Shown: positions 40,511 to 49,603 of the stretch, piece after piece
Position numbering within the stretch: position 1 is the stretch's first letter
How the letters are laid out: the number at the start of each line of letters is the position of its first letter
DNA from: Pseudomonas oryzae
GTDB taxonomy: Bacteria; Pseudomonadota; Gammaproteobacteria; Pseudomonadales; Pseudomonadaceae
Direction of reading: 5' to 3'
DNA length: 64,000 bases
NCBI RefSeq assembly: GCF_900104805.1
Contig: NZ_LT629751.1
Location: 2,461,001 to 2,525,000, forward strand
Translations under genes and position numbers: made by a program
The notes under the pieces: model-generated
What the model was told of the DNA's origin: nothing
Databases searched by the model: none
The model's input: the letters and a program-made list of their open reading frames with translations, nothing else

Positions 40511-40538
40511 CGCCGAGGGGCCGCCTGGCCCCTCGGCG
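40511..40538. terminator. Hairpin terminator after the OmpA-like gene
   Basis: CGCCGAGGGGCC with its exact 12-base complement and a 4-base loop. There is no T run, so it may act with Rho or as an mRNA end protector. Confidence 0.55.
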
Positions 40539-40553
40539 CGAGGTCGCTCACGC

Positions 40554-41279
40554 TCAGCGATCGACGTAGATCTCTACCCGGCGGTTCTGCGCGCGGCCTT
40601 CCCTAGTGCCGTTGTCCGCCACCGGCTTGCTCTCGCCGAAGCCTTCGGAGGACAGCTTGTCGGCCGGCACGCCCTTGCTGATCAGGTAGTCGACCACGCT
40701 GGCAGCGCGGCGCTGGGACAGGCCCTGGTTGTAGGCGTCGGTACCGGTGCTGTCGGTGTGACCGTCGACCTTGATCGCCACCACGTCGGCGCCCTTGAGC
40801 TTGTCGACCACGGTGTCGAGGGTGTCCATGGCGGCGGGGGTCAGCTTGGCGGAGTCGAAGGCGAACAGCACCTCGCCCAGGTCGCTGAGCACGATGACCT
40901 CGTCCTTGGGCGGCTCGGGAGCGGGCGCCGGTTCGGCGTACTGCTTGATCGGGCAACCGTTGTGCTGCACCGGCGTGCCGGCCGGGGTGCCCTGGCAGCG
41001 GTCGCGCCGGTCGAACACCCCGTCGCCGTCCTCGTCGCCATCCTGCGCATAGCACAGCAGGCCGCCGATGACGGCGCCGGCCGCAGCGCCGCCCGCGGCC
41101 GCCGTGGAGCTTTCCGTGGCGCCGACGCCACCACCGACCAAACCGCCGATCAGACTGCACCAAGGCCAATTCTTCTGGTTGAGCGGAGCATCACCGGTAC
41201 TGCTGGTGGACGCACAACCAGCCAGAAAACTACTGACCAGAAGAAGGGGTAACGCTGCTTTCGAGAATGAGTTTCCCAT
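40554..41279 (-). CDS. OmpA-family outer-membrane lipoprotein
   Basis: 241 residues. Signal peptide with lipobox FLAGC (Cys 22). A Gly-rich region (LIGGLVGGGVGA, AGGAAAGAVIGGLLC) follows, then a calcium-type TSP3 segment (DGDEDGDGVFDRRDRCQGTP). The C-terminal OmpA peptidoglycan-binding domain (about 120-241) reads LFAFDSAKLTP, DGHTDSTGTDAYNQGLSQRRA and GFGESKPVADN. It should tether the outer membrane to peptidoglycan. TSP3 with OmpA is an OprF-like mix, but there is no beta barrel here. Confidence 0.92.
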   Translation of the reverse strand: MGNSFSKAALPLLLVSSFLAGCASTSSTGDAPLNQKNWPWCSLIGGLVGGGVGATESSTAAAGGAAAGAVIGGLLCYAQDGDEDGDGVFDRRDRCQGTPAGTPVQHNGCPIKQYAEPAPAPEPPKDEVIVLSDLGEVLFAFDSAKLTPAAMDTLDTVVDKLKGADVVAIKVDGHTDSTGTDAYNQGLSQRRAASVVDYLISKGVPADKLSSEGFGESKPVADNGTREGRAQNRRVEIYVDR

Positions 41280-41418
41280 CTTGCCTTTCTCCTTTGTATC
41301 GGCCTTGAAATACCGATTAGCAGCAAGTAAAGACGGGGCGTCACATCTCCGCCAGCTGGCGTCGGGCGCGCCGTTGCGGCTAGGCTAGCCGCCTTATTTT
41401 TGACAGGCCCGCCCCACC

Positions 41419-41889
41419 ATGACCCTTTCCTCATGCCCCTGCGGAAGCACCCTCGCCCTGGCCGAATGCTGCGGTCGCTACCACGCCGGCGCCGTACCGG
41501 AAACCGCCGAGGCGCTGATGCGCTCGCGCTACAGCGCCTACGTGCTCGGCCTGATCGACTATCTGCTGGCCACCACCCTGCCCGCCCAGCAGGCAGGACT
41601 GGATCGCGCGGCGATGGCGGCGTGGAGTGCGCAGAGCCAGTGGCTGGGGCTGACGGTGGAGGAGCACCGGCCGCAGGGCGGCACGCCGGAACGCGCGCAG
41701 GTGACCTTCGTGGCGCGCTGGCAGGATGCGGGCGGCGAACACGCCCACCGCGAATGCTCGGATTTCGTCCGGTTGAACGGGCGCTGGTACTTCATCGACC
41801 CGACCGTGACGCTCAAGGCCGGGCGCAACGACCCCTGTCCGTGCGGAAGCGGGCAGAAATTCAAGAAGTGCTGCGCGGCACTGCTCTGA
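41419..41889 (+). CDS. YchJ/UPF0225 family protein with two SEC-C motifs
   Basis: 156 residues. SEC-C zinc motifs lie at both ends: [19 protein letters not shown] at 5-22 and [16 protein letters not shown] near 138-152. The middle is the YchJ NTF2-like core ([49 protein letters not shown]). Function unknown; SEC-C motifs bind zinc and in SecA contact SecB and ribosomes. Confidence 0.93.
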   Translation: MTLSSCPCGSTLALAECCGRYHAGAVPETAEALMRSRYSAYVLGLIDYLLATTLPAQQAGLDRAAMAAWSAQSQWLGLTVEEHRPQGGTPERAQVTFVARWQDAGGEHAHRECSDFVRLNGRWYFIDPTVTLKAGRNDPCPCGSGQKFKKCCAALL

Positions 41890-41916
41890 GCGCCGGCGCC
41901 GCGCAGCGGCGGACCG

Positions 41917-42489
41917 TCAGTCCAGCAGCCTGAGGTGCGAGGTGTCCGGCGGCGGCCCCGCCGGTGCGGCCTTGGCCTGGCCCATGTCGCTGCCCAGCGG
42001 AGCCACGCTGAACTGGCTCAGATCCACTGCCGGGGCGGACGCGGCGGGACTGGCGTCCTGCAGGTCGACGCCGACCGGCGCCAGGCCGAAATCCGGCGCG
42101 CTGACGTCGCGGAAGGCCGCCATGTACTCATCGCGCGGCGCCACCCTGAGCGCGGGAAACTCCCCCGCGGGACTCGCCGGCGCCGCGACAGCCGGCCGGA
42201 CCGCCGCATCCGGGGCAGGAGTGGCAACGGCAGCCGGCGCCGGGGCCGTCTGGAGCTGGCCGACCGGACAGACCTCCACCCGGGCGCCGGCACGCTCGAG
42301 GGTCAGGCGGTACTTTTCCGCGCTCTCGGCGTCCAGGTTGCTCTTGATCACGATGCGCCGGCCGGAGAACAGCGCGGCGATGCGCTGCGGATCGGCCTGA
42401 AACAGCCGCGCCAGATTGGCCTTGACCTGCGCCACCTCGGCGCCCGGCATCAGTTCGCCGGCGAAGGCCACTTCAAGAAGATTGCTCAA
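41917..42489 (-). CDS. Hypothetical protein, 190 aa, Pro/Ala-rich C-terminus
   Basis: N-terminal folded region of about 80 residues: MSNLLEVAFAGELMPGAEVA, VKANLARLFQADPQRIAALFSGRRIVIKSNLDAESAEKYRLTLERAGARVEVCP, reminiscent of ribosomal L7/L12-type or small regulatory folds. The rest is Pro/Ala linker with two similar short motifs, PDFGLAPVGVDL and SQFSVAPLGSDM. Conserved in Pseudomonas, function unknown. Confidence 0.7.
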   Translation of the reverse strand: MSNLLEVAFAGELMPGAEVAQVKANLARLFQADPQRIAALFSGRRIVIKSNLDAESAEKYRLTLERAGARVEVCPVGQLQTAPAPAAVATPAPDAAVRPAVAAPASPAGEFPALRVAPRDEYMAAFRDVSAPDFGLAPVGVDLQDASPAASAPAVDLSQFSVAPLGSDMGQAKAAPAGPPPDTSHLRLLD

Positions 42490-42615
42490 CCGTCACACTC
42501 CTGTCCTTTTTCCTGCGCACTATGGCGCTGGTTTTTTTACTGCAACATTACCGCAACAACCCATTGCAGACCGTTCGTCGCTTGTTACACTCGGGCCATC
42601 CAGCGGAGTCATGGC

Positions 42616-43113
42616 ATGTCATTCCCGGCACACACAACAAGAATTCTCAGCCTTCTCATGCTCCTCCTGGCCGGTTCCAGCCTGAGCGGCTGCGCCACCT
42701 GGCTGGGCGGAGGTTTCCAGGATCCCGACGTGCAACTGGTCAAGGTCGAGGTGATCCGCGCGCGCCTGCTCGAGCAGGAGTTCAAGCTGCGCTTTCGCGT
42801 CGACAACCCCAACGACGTCAGTCTGCCTGTGCGCGGCCTCGATTACACCGTATTCCTCAACGATGTGAAGCTGGCAAGCGGCGAATCCGCCACCTGGTTC
42901 ACCGTTCCGGCCAATGGCCGCGAGGAATTCACCGTACCGGTCAACACCAACCTCTGGCGACACATGAAATACATCGTCAAACTGTTGGAGAAGCCCGACA
43001 AGCCGATCCAGTACCGCCTGGAAGGCGAGGTGAAGACCGGGCTGATGTTCGGCCGCCGCATCAAGCTCAAGCGCAACGGCCAGATTGTTCCCGGCGAATA
43101 CATTCCGGAGTGA
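42616..43113 (+). CDS. LEA type 2 (WHy-domain) lipoprotein
   Basis: 165 residues. Signal peptide and lipobox LSGC at about residue 25, then a WHy/LEA2 beta domain: DVQLVKVEVIRARLLEQEFKLRFRVDNPND, LPVRGLDYTVFLNDVKLASG and IQYRLEGEVKTGLMF. LEA2 proteins protect against desiccation stress in plants; the bacterial role is unknown. ATG 42616 follows GGAG by 7 bases and is in frame; the ATG at 42611 is not. Confidence 0.88.
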   Translation: MSFPAHTTRILSLLMLLLAGSSLSGCATWLGGGFQDPDVQLVKVEVIRARLLEQEFKLRFRVDNPNDVSLPVRGLDYTVFLNDVKLASGESATWFTVPANGREEFTVPVNTNLWRHMKYIVKLLEKPDKPIQYRLEGEVKTGLMFGRRIKLKRNGQIVPGEYIPE

Positions 43114-43116
43114 TTG

Positions 43117-43314
43117 ATGAATCAGCAAGCCCACGTTCATGGCCCCGACTGCAACCACGACCATGATCATGACCACCACGAGCCCCACGTCCACGGCCCG
43201 CACTGCAACCACGGCCACCACGAGCCGGTGCGCAACCCGCTGAAGGACATCGGCCGCAACGATCCCTGCCCGTGCGGCAGCAACAAGAAGTACAAGAAGT
43301 GCCACGGCGCCTGA
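43117..43314 (+). CDS. His-rich SEC-C protein
   Basis: 65 residues. The first 40 residues are a metal-binding His/Asp/Cys tract ([20 protein letters not shown] and [12 protein letters not shown]). The rest is a single SEC-C motif, [18 protein letters not shown]. It should bind zinc or nickel strongly. It starts 3 bases after the lipoprotein stop and ends 7 bases before the next gene, so the three are likely an operon. Confidence 0.87.
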   Translation: MNQQAHVHGPDCNHDHDHDHHEPHVHGPHCNHGHHEPVRNPLKDIGRNDPCPCGSNKKYKKCHGA

Positions 43315-43321
43315 GCCACTC

Positions 43322-43789
43322 ATGAGTGCCCTGTCCATCGGGCTGTTGCTGGCCGGCCTGCTCGTGGTGCTGGTGCTGGGCGGCTACGCCCTGCACCTGT
43401 GGCGCCGCGTGTGGGCCCAGCAGAAGGCCTATGCCGCCGCCGAAAGCGAGCGCCAGCAGCGTCTCCACGGCGACCTGCGCATCCTCGCCGGCAGCCTGCT
43501 CGACGAGCAGTTGCCGCTGATCGAGGGCGCCATCCGCATCAAGGTACTGCTCGACAACTACGACATCGCCCTCAGCAGCGACGAGCACTGCCGGGTGTTC
43601 CACCAGTTGTTCGACGCCACCTCCGGCATCCCCACCCATGCGGCCTGGAAGCAGCTTTCCAGCGCCGAGCGACGTGCGCACGAGCGCCACTTCAGCGAGC
43701 TGGAGCTGCAGCACAAGGCCGCCGCCCGCAAGGGCGCCCGCTGGCTGCTCGACGAGGGACTGCAGCAGCCACTGGCCAAGGCCGGCTGA
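43322..43789 (+). CDS. DUF2489 family protein
   Basis: 155 residues. One N-terminal membrane helix (LLLAGLLVVLVLGGYALHLW), then a helical cytosolic domain: QQRLHGDLRILAGSLLDEQLPLIEGAIRIKVLLDNY and SGIPTHAAWKQLSSAER. This is the DUF2489 pattern; function unknown. Third gene of the small operon starting at 42616. Confidence 0.85.
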   Translation: MSALSIGLLLAGLLVVLVLGGYALHLWRRVWAQQKAYAAAESERQQRLHGDLRILAGSLLDEQLPLIEGAIRIKVLLDNYDIALSSDEHCRVFHQLFDATSGIPTHAAWKQLSSAERRAHERHFSELELQHKAAARKGARWLLDEGLQQPLAKAG

Positions 43790-43916
43790 GCGCCCCGCCC
43801 CGCGCCCGTCAGCTCTTGTCAGGCGCGGGCGCGCCCCCTAACGTAGCGCCTTTTTCCGGCATGGCCCGCGTCGCCGTGCTGAACTGGTCCTGCCTGCCCG
43901 TCACCGGAGCTCCGCC

Positions 43917-46457
43917 ATGTCGTCGCGTTCGTATCGTCCCCTCGCCCTGCTGGCAGGCGCCGCCGCCCTGACTTCGCTGGTCAGCCTGAGCGGCTGCCAG
44001 ACCTGGCTGGACAGCCGCTACCAGGGCAGCCTGCCGCCGGCCTCCGGGGTGCAGCCGCTCAAGGGCCTGGCCGAACCGGTGTCGGTGCGGCGCAACGCGA
44101 TGGGCATGCCGCTGATCGAGAGCCGCACCTTCCATGACGCGCTGTTCGCCATGGGCTACGTGCACGCCAGCGATCGCATCAGCCAGATGGTCGGCCTGCG
44201 CCTGATGGCCCAGGGCCGCCTGGCGGAGATGACCGGTCCCGGCGTACTGGAGATCGACCGCTTCATGCGCGCGGTCAACCTGCGACAGAGCGCCGACATC
44301 GCCTGGAAGAACGCCTCGCCGCGCATGCGCCAGTTCTTCGAGGTGTACGCCCGGGGCGTCAACGCCTGGCTGTTCCGCCACCGCGACAACCTGCCGATGG
44401 ATCTGGCCGCCTCCGGCTACCGCCCGGAGTACTGGAAGCCCGAAGACTCGGCGCTGCTGTTCTGCCTGCTCAACTTCGCCCTGTCGGTCAACCTGCAGGA
44501 GGAGATCGCCAGCCTGGGCCTGGCGCAGAAGGTCGGCGCCGACAAGCTGGCCTGGCTGCTGCCGACCTACCCGGACGAACCGCTGCCGTTCGACGAGGCC
44601 GACAAGCTCAAGGGCCTCCGCCTCGGCGGACAGCTGCCGGGCCTCGCCGCGCTGGCTGGCGCCAGCGACCAGCTGGCCAGCCTCGGACTGCACGGCATCG
44701 CCGCCTCCAACAACTGGGCGATCGCCCCGCAACGCAGCCGCAGCGGCAAGACCCTGCTGGCCAACGACCCGCACCTGCCGCTGGCCCAGCCCTCGCTGTG
44801 GAGCTTCGTGCACATCCGCGCGCCCCGCTACCAGGCCGCCGGGGTCTCGGTGGCCGGCATCCCGGCGGTGGTCGCCGGCTTCAACGGCAAGCTGGCCTGG
44901 GGCATGACCATGGTCATGGGCGATACCCAGGACCTGTTCCTCGAGCAGGTGCGCCGCCAGGGCAATCGCTTGGAATACCTTGCCGATGGTCGCTGGCAGC
45001 CGCTGCGCGAGCGTCAGGAGACCTTCTTCATCAAGGGCCAGCGCCCGCTGCGCGAGACCATCTACGAGACCCGCAATGGCCCGCTGCTCAACAGCGTGCT
45101 CGGCGAGCGCAAGGACCCGCGCCAGCCGATCGCCCTGACCAGCGGCTACGGCCTGGCGCTGAAGAGCGGCCTGTTCGAGGGCGACCAGACCCTGGACGCC
45201 TTCTTCGACCTGTCGCGCGCGCAGTCGGTCGAGGAAGCCCACGAGCCGGTGCGCAACATCCGCGCCCTCGGCTTCAACCTGCTCTACGCCGACGCCGGGC
45301 ACATCGCCTGGCAGGTCACCGGCCGCTACCCCAACCGCAAGGGCGGCCGCGGCCTGCTGCCCTCACCCGGCTGGGACAGCCAGTACGGCTGGGACGGCTA
45401 CGCCGACCCCATGCTGCACCCCTACGACCAGGATCCGCCACAGGGCTGGCTGGGCACCGCCAACCAGCGCACCGTGCCGGGCGGCTATGGCGTGCAGCTG
45501 TCCAACTCCTGGTACTACCCGGAGCGCGCCGAGCGCATCGCCGAGCTGGCCGGCGCCGGCAACCGCCACGACGCGCGCAGCATGATCGCCATGCAGTACG
45601 ACCAGCAGACGCCGTTCGCCGCCAAGCTCAAGGCGATGTTCCAGGATCCGGGCATGGCCCAGCCGCTGCGCCAGGCCATCGACGCCCTGCCGGCCGGCGA
45701 ACGCGACAAGGCGCGCGAGGCCCTCGAGCGCCTGCTGGCCTTCGACGGCCGCCTGAGCGCACAGTCGGCGGATGCCGCTCTGTACTCCATGTTCCTCCAG
45801 GAGAGCGCGCGGCAGACCTTCCTCGACGAGCTCGGCCCGGAAGACAGCCCGGCCTGGCAGGGTCTGGTGGAGATCGCCAAGCTGAGCTACTCGGCGCAGG
45901 CCGACCACCTGCTCGGCCGCCAGGACAGTCCGTTCTGGGACGACGTGCGCACCCCCCAGGCCGAGGACAAGCCAGCGATTCTCGCCCGCAGCCTGGCCGG
46001 CTCGGTGACCCGTCTGGAGAGCGAACTGGGCAGCAGTCGCAGCGCCTGGCAATGGGGCAAGCTGCACCGTTACCAGTGGAACAGCGACGCCACCCGCATG
46101 GCCCCGTACATGGGCGCCAGCCAGCGGACCAGCCTGGCGACCATCAAGGACTACCTGGACCGCGGCCCCTACCCGGCCGGCGGCGACCACAGCACCCTCA
46201 ACGTCTCCGCCTGGCTGTGGGGCAAGGACTTCGACACCTGGCTGGTACCGTCCATGCGCATGGTGGTCGACTTCGGCCAGGAGGAGCCGCTTCAGGCGGT
46301 CAACAGCTCCGGCCAGTCCGGCAATCCGGCCAGCCCGCACTACGCCGACGGCATCGACGCCTGGCTCAAGGGACGCTACACGCCCCTGCCGCTGCAGAGC
46401 CACAACCTCAACCGCGCCTACGGCGGCAAGCGCCTGCTGCTGACGCCGGGGCGCTGA
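43917..46457 (+). CDS. quiP: Acyl-homoserine lactone acylase QuiP (penicillin acylase family)
   Basis: 846 residues, the same length and sequence pattern as P. aeruginosa Qui[59 protein letters not shown]. The Ntn-hydrolase nucleophile is Ser about 264 in [12 protein letters not shown], where self-cleavage makes alpha and beta chains. An N-terminal Sec signal ends in a possible lipobox (LSGC). The enzyme cleaves long-chain AHL signals in the periplasm, removing quorum-sensing molecules. Monocistronic. Confidence 0.93.
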   Translation: MSSRSYRPLALLAGAAALTSLVSLSGCQTWLDSRYQGSLPPASGVQPLKGLAEPVSVRRNAMGMPLIESRTFHDALFAMGYVHASDRISQMVGLRLMAQGRLAEMTGPGVLEIDRFMRAVNLRQSADIAWKNASPRMRQFFEVYARGVNAWLFRHRDNLPMDLAASGYRPEYWKPEDSALLFCLLNFALSVNLQEEIASLGLAQKVGADKLAWLLPTYPDEPLPFDEADKLKGLRLGGQLPGLAALAGASDQLASLGLHGIAASNNWAIAPQRSRSGKTLLANDPHLPLAQPSLWSFVHIRAPRYQAAGVSVAGIPAVVAGFNGKLAWGMTMVMGDTQDLFLEQVRRQGNRLEYLADGRWQPLRERQETFFIKGQRPLRETIYETRNGPLLNSVLGERKDPRQPIALTSGYGLALKSGLFEGDQTLDAFFDLSRAQSVEEAHEPVRNIRALGFNLLYADAGHIAWQVTGRYPNRKGGRGLLPSPGWDSQYGWDGYADPMLHPYDQDPPQGWLGTANQRTVPGGYGVQLSNSWYYPERAERIAELAGAGNRHDARSMIAMQYDQQTPFAAKLKAMFQDPGMAQPLRQAIDALPAGERDKAREALERLLAFDGRLSAQSADAALYSMFLQESARQTFLDELGPEDSPAWQGLVEIAKLSYSAQADHLLGRQDSPFWDDVRTPQAEDKPAILARSLAGSVTRLESELGSSRSAWQWGKLHRYQWNSDATRMAPYMGASQRTSLATIKDYLDRGPYPAGGDHSTLNVSAWLWGKDFDTWLVPSMRMVVDFGQEEPLQAVNSSGQSGNPASPHYADGIDAWLKGRYTPLPLQSHNLNRAYGGKRLLLTPGR

Positions 46458-46635
46458 ACACTGGGGCGCATGGCGCACCCTGCGGCAACCACCCGTAGGG
46501 CGCCCTGCGCACCCGAGAACCTAACGGCCGAAGCCCGTGGGGCGCACGGCGCAAGCGTCGTAACCCTCCCGGCGCCGCAGGGTGCGCAGCGCGGCTAGGC
46601 TGTAGGAGTGTTCCATCCGCGCCGGAGGTCAGCGC
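46458..46635. repeat. Degenerate REP-C remnants
   Basis: Several imperfect pieces: GGCGCATGGCGCACCCTGCG, CGTAGGGCGCCCTGCGCACC and GCAGGGTGCGCAGCGCGGC. They are recognisable as decayed REP-C palindromes between quiP and the next gene. Confidence 0.6.
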
Positions 46636-47772
46636 ATGCCCAGCGAGCGCCAGTCCTGCCTCGACCGCTACCGCCACAACCTGCAGGGCGAGACCGATAG
46701 TGCCGCGCTCTACCGCGCCCTCGCCGAGTGCGAGAGCCGTCCCGAGCTGGGCGAGCTGTACCGGCGCCTGGCGGGCATCGAGGAGCGCCATATCCGCTTC
46801 TGGCAGCAGCAGTTCCGCCAGCTCGGCGTCAGCCCGCCCGAGCTGCGCCCCGCCTGGCGCACCCGCCTGCTGATCCGCATCGCCCGCCTGCTCGGCCCGG
46901 ACTGGGTGGTCGGCGCCGCCGCCTCGCTGGAACAGATCGACCGCTGCCAGTACGACGAACAACCGGAAGCCTGCAATACCGGCATGCCCGGCCAGGAACG
47001 TTCGCACGCGCGCCTGCTCGGCGAGCTGGCGCGCGGCCGGCGCAACACCTGGAACGGCCGCCTGTTCGCCAGCCTGGAGGGTCGCCACGGCGCCGGCGGC
47101 GGCAACGCCCTGCGCGCCGCGGTGCTCGGTGCCAACGACGGCCTGGTGTCCAACTTCAGCCTGGTGATGGGCATGGCCGGCGCCGCCTTTTCCGCCGACA
47201 CCCTGCTGCTCACCGGCCTGGCCGGCCTGCTCGCCGGCGCCTGTTCGATGGCCCTCGGCGAATGGCTGTCGGTGCAGAACGCCCGCGAGCTGTACGAGCA
47301 GCAGATCGCCACCGAACGCGACGAACTGGAAGCGGTGCCCGACGAGGAGGTCGAGGAGCTGGTGCTGATCTACCGCGCCAAGGGCCTGGACGAGGCGCGG
47401 GCGCGCAGCATGGCCGAGAGCATCATGGCCGACAAGGAGCATGCGCTGGATACCCTGGTGCGCGAGGAGCTGGGCATCGACCCCAACGATCTCGGCGGCT
47501 CGGCGTGGCTGGCGGCGCTCACCTCCTTCGTGGTGTTCAGCCTCGGCGCGCTGATCCCGGTGCTGCCGTTCCTGCTGCTCGACGGCCAGGCCGCGGTGCT
47601 CGCCTGCGCGCTGTTCAGCACCGCCGGGCTGTTCCTGATCGGCGCCCTGGTCACCCTGTTCACCGGCCGCGGCCTGCTCGCCTCCGGCCTGCGCCAGGTG
47701 GCCTTCGGCCTCGGTGCGGCGGCGATCACCTATGGGCTCGGGCACTGGCTGGGCATCGGCCTGACCGCTTGA
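46636..47772 (+). CDS. mbfA: MbfA-type ferritin-like/VIT1 iron transporter
   Basis: 378 residues. The N-terminal half (about 1-140) is a rubrerythrin-type four-helix unit (GETDSAALYRALAE, LAGIEERHIRFWQQQF, GMPGQERSHARLLGELA). The C-terminal half is VIT1/CCC1: AAVLGANDGLVSNFSLVMGMAGA, SMALGEWLSVQNARELYEQQI and three later helices. Fused proteins like this (MbfA) bind iron on the ferritin domain and move Fe2+ out of the cytosol. GGAGGTC lies before ATG 46636. Regulation by Irr/Fur is known elsewhere; no box could be defended here. Confidence 0.88.
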   Translation: MPSERQSCLDRYRHNLQGETDSAALYRALAECESRPELGELYRRLAGIEERHIRFWQQQFRQLGVSPPELRPAWRTRLLIRIARLLGPDWVVGAAASLEQIDRCQYDEQPEACNTGMPGQERSHARLLGELARGRRNTWNGRLFASLEGRHGAGGGNALRAAVLGANDGLVSNFSLVMGMAGAAFSADTLLLTGLAGLLAGACSMALGEWLSVQNARELYEQQIATERDELEAVPDEEVEELVLIYRAKGLDEARARSMAESIMADKEHALDTLVREELGIDPNDLGGSAWLAALTSFVVFSLGALIPVLPFLLLDGQAAVLACALFSTAGLFLIGALVTLFTGRGLLASGLRQVAFGLGAAAITYGLGHWLGIGLTA

Positions 47773-47781
47773 GTTCGCGGC

Positions 47782-48801
47782 TCAGCGCAGTTGCCCGAGT
47801 GGCTGGAACATGCGCCGGTACTGGCTGGGACCGAGACCGGTGCGGCGGCGGAACAGGCGGCGGAAGAACGAGGCATCCTCGTAGCCGACCGCCAGGCTGA
47901 TCGCCTCCACCGCCAGCTCGCCCTCCTCCAGCAGGCGCTTGGCCTGTTCGATGCGGATGTCCTGCAGGCGCTCGATCGGCGCCACCCCGGTGGCCGCCTT
48001 GAAGCGCCGCTTGAGGCTGCGCTCGGGAATGCCGGCGTGAGCCACCGCCTGCGCCAGCGCGTCGGCGGCGGCGTAGTGCGCTTCCAGCCAGTCCTCGCAG
48101 GCACGCACCCGGCCGTCGGCGTGCGGGCTGCGCCGCACCAGCGCGGCGAACGGCAGCTGGCCCTCGGCGTGCCACTTGAGCAGGTAGACCTTGGCGATGC
48201 GCAGCGCCTCGGCCGGCCCGGCGTGACGGGCGATGATGTGCAGGGCCAGGTCGTGCCAGGAGGTACTGCCGCCGGCGGTGACGATGCGCCCGGCCGGATC
48301 GGCGAAGGCCAGGTTGGGCTCGGCCTGGAACTGCACGCGCGGGTACTGGCGGCGGAACAGTTCCTGGTAGCCCCAGTGCGAGGTGGCCGCGCAGCCGTCG
48401 AGCAGGCCGCTCTCGGCCAGCAGGATCGAGCCGGAGCACGCCGAGTACAGGCAGGCGCCGGCCTGGAAGCGCTCGCGCAGCCAGTCCATCAGACCCGGAT
48501 AACGCCCGGCCAGCGACTCCTGCGGCCCCAGCCAGATCTCCGGGACGATCACGATGTCCGCCTCCGGCCGCTCGTCCAGCGCCAGCGCCGGGCACACCGG
48601 GATGCCGTTGCCGCAGGTGAAGGGCTCGCGCCCGGGCGCCAGGATGCGCACGCGAAAGCGCGGCGTGGCCGGCGCCGCGCCGGTCAGCTCCTGCCACAGG
48701 CTGCCGGCGGACGCCAGCACGTCGACCATGCCGTACAGCGCGGAGCCGGCGGTTTCCGGCAGGGCGACGATGAGTACCTCGAGCGGCTGCGCTGCCGACA
48801 T
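47782..48801 (-). CDS. GlxA-family AraC-type transcriptional regulator
   Basis: 339 residues. The N-terminal DJ-1/PfpI-like domain (LEVLIVALPETAGSALYGMVDVL, LYSACSGSILLAESGLLDG, TAGGSTSWHDLALHII) includes a nucleophile-elbow Cys in SACSG. The C-terminal AraC HTH pair is at about 240-330 (SLKRRFKAATGVAPIERLQDIRIEQAKRLLE, VEAISLAVGYEDASFFRRLFRRRTGLGPSQYRR). It is divergent from an OsmC gene with 131 bases between, so it may control it. ATG 48801 follows GAGGTG. Confidence 0.92.
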   Translation of the reverse strand: MSAAQPLEVLIVALPETAGSALYGMVDVLASAGSLWQELTGAAPATPRFRVRILAPGREPFTCGNGIPVCPALALDERPEADIVIVPEIWLGPQESLAGRYPGLMDWLRERFQAGACLYSACSGSILLAESGLLDGCAATSHWGYQELFRRQYPRVQFQAEPNLAFADPAGRIVTAGGSTSWHDLALHIIARHAGPAEALRIAKVYLLKWHAEGQLPFAALVRRSPHADGRVRACEDWLEAHYAAADALAQAVAHAGIPERSLKRRFKAATGVAPIERLQDIRIEQAKRLLEEGELAVEAISLAVGYEDASFFRRLFRRRTGLGPSQYRRMFQPLGQLR

Positions 48802-48932
48802 GGACGCACCTCGCGAAAGTGGCAAGAACGAACCGTTTTCGACCTGAATCCCGCTTATTGGCCGTCCCGTCAAGCCCTAACTTGGACTCCAGAGCGACGA
48901 CATCCCGCCGCCGCCCCAAGAGGTAGACGACC

Positions 48933-49511
48933 ATGAACAGCCAGGCCACCGCCACCCAGGCAACCCGCACCGTCAACGGCGTCGACGTCGGCGCCCTGTT
49001 CGATACCATAGCCGCCGTCAAGCAGGATCCGGGTCTGGCCGAGTTCCAGTTTCGCGCCAGCAACCGCTGGATCGACGGCGGCCTCAACCGCTCGACCATC
49101 CAGGGCTTCCACGGCTGCCGCCAGGAAGACAGCACGCGCAACCAGCCCTTCGTGCTGGACGCCGACGAGCCGCCGGTGCTGCTCGGCCAGGACCGCGGCG
49201 CCAACCCGGTGGAGTACGTGCTGCACGCCCTGGCCGCCTGCCTGACCACCACCATGGTCTATCACGCCGCCGCCCGCGGCATCGAGATCCGCGGCGTGCA
49301 GTCCAGTCTGGAAGGCGACCTGGACCTGCGTGGCTTCCTCGGCCTCGACCCGAGCGTGCGCAAGGGCTACCGCTGCGTGCGGGTGCGCATGCAGGTCGAC
49401 TCCGACGCCGCACCGAGCACCCTGCGCGAACTGGCGCAGTACTCGCCGGTGTTCGACATCGTGTCCAACTCGCTGCCGGTGGAGGTGGTGGTCGAGACCC
49501 GCCACACCTGA
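48933..49511 (+). CDS. OsmC-family protein
   Basis: 192 residues: NPVEYVLHALAACLTTTMVYHAAARGIEIRG is the OsmC core with one reactive Cys (AACLT). The usual second Cys near the C-terminal SPVF region is Tyr/Ser here (YSPVFDIVSNS), so it is probably a variant rather than a classical organic peroxidase. AAGAGG precedes ATG 48933. The divergent GlxA-family regulator suggests it is inducible. Confidence 0.88.
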   Translation: MNSQATATQATRTVNGVDVGALFDTIAAVKQDPGLAEFQFRASNRWIDGGLNRSTIQGFHGCRQEDSTRNQPFVLDADEPPVLLGQDRGANPVEYVLHALAACLTTTMVYHAAARGIEIRGVQSSLEGDLDLRGFLGLDPSVRKGYRCVRVRMQVDSDAAPSTLRELAQYSPVFDIVSNSLPVEVVVETRHT

Positions 49512-49603
49512 GCCACCCGCGCCGACCGGCAGCACGCCAGGCGGCGCACCACTGGCTAGGCTTTCCCTGACGCGCCGTTTCCTGCGGCGCGTCGGGAGAC
49601 CTC

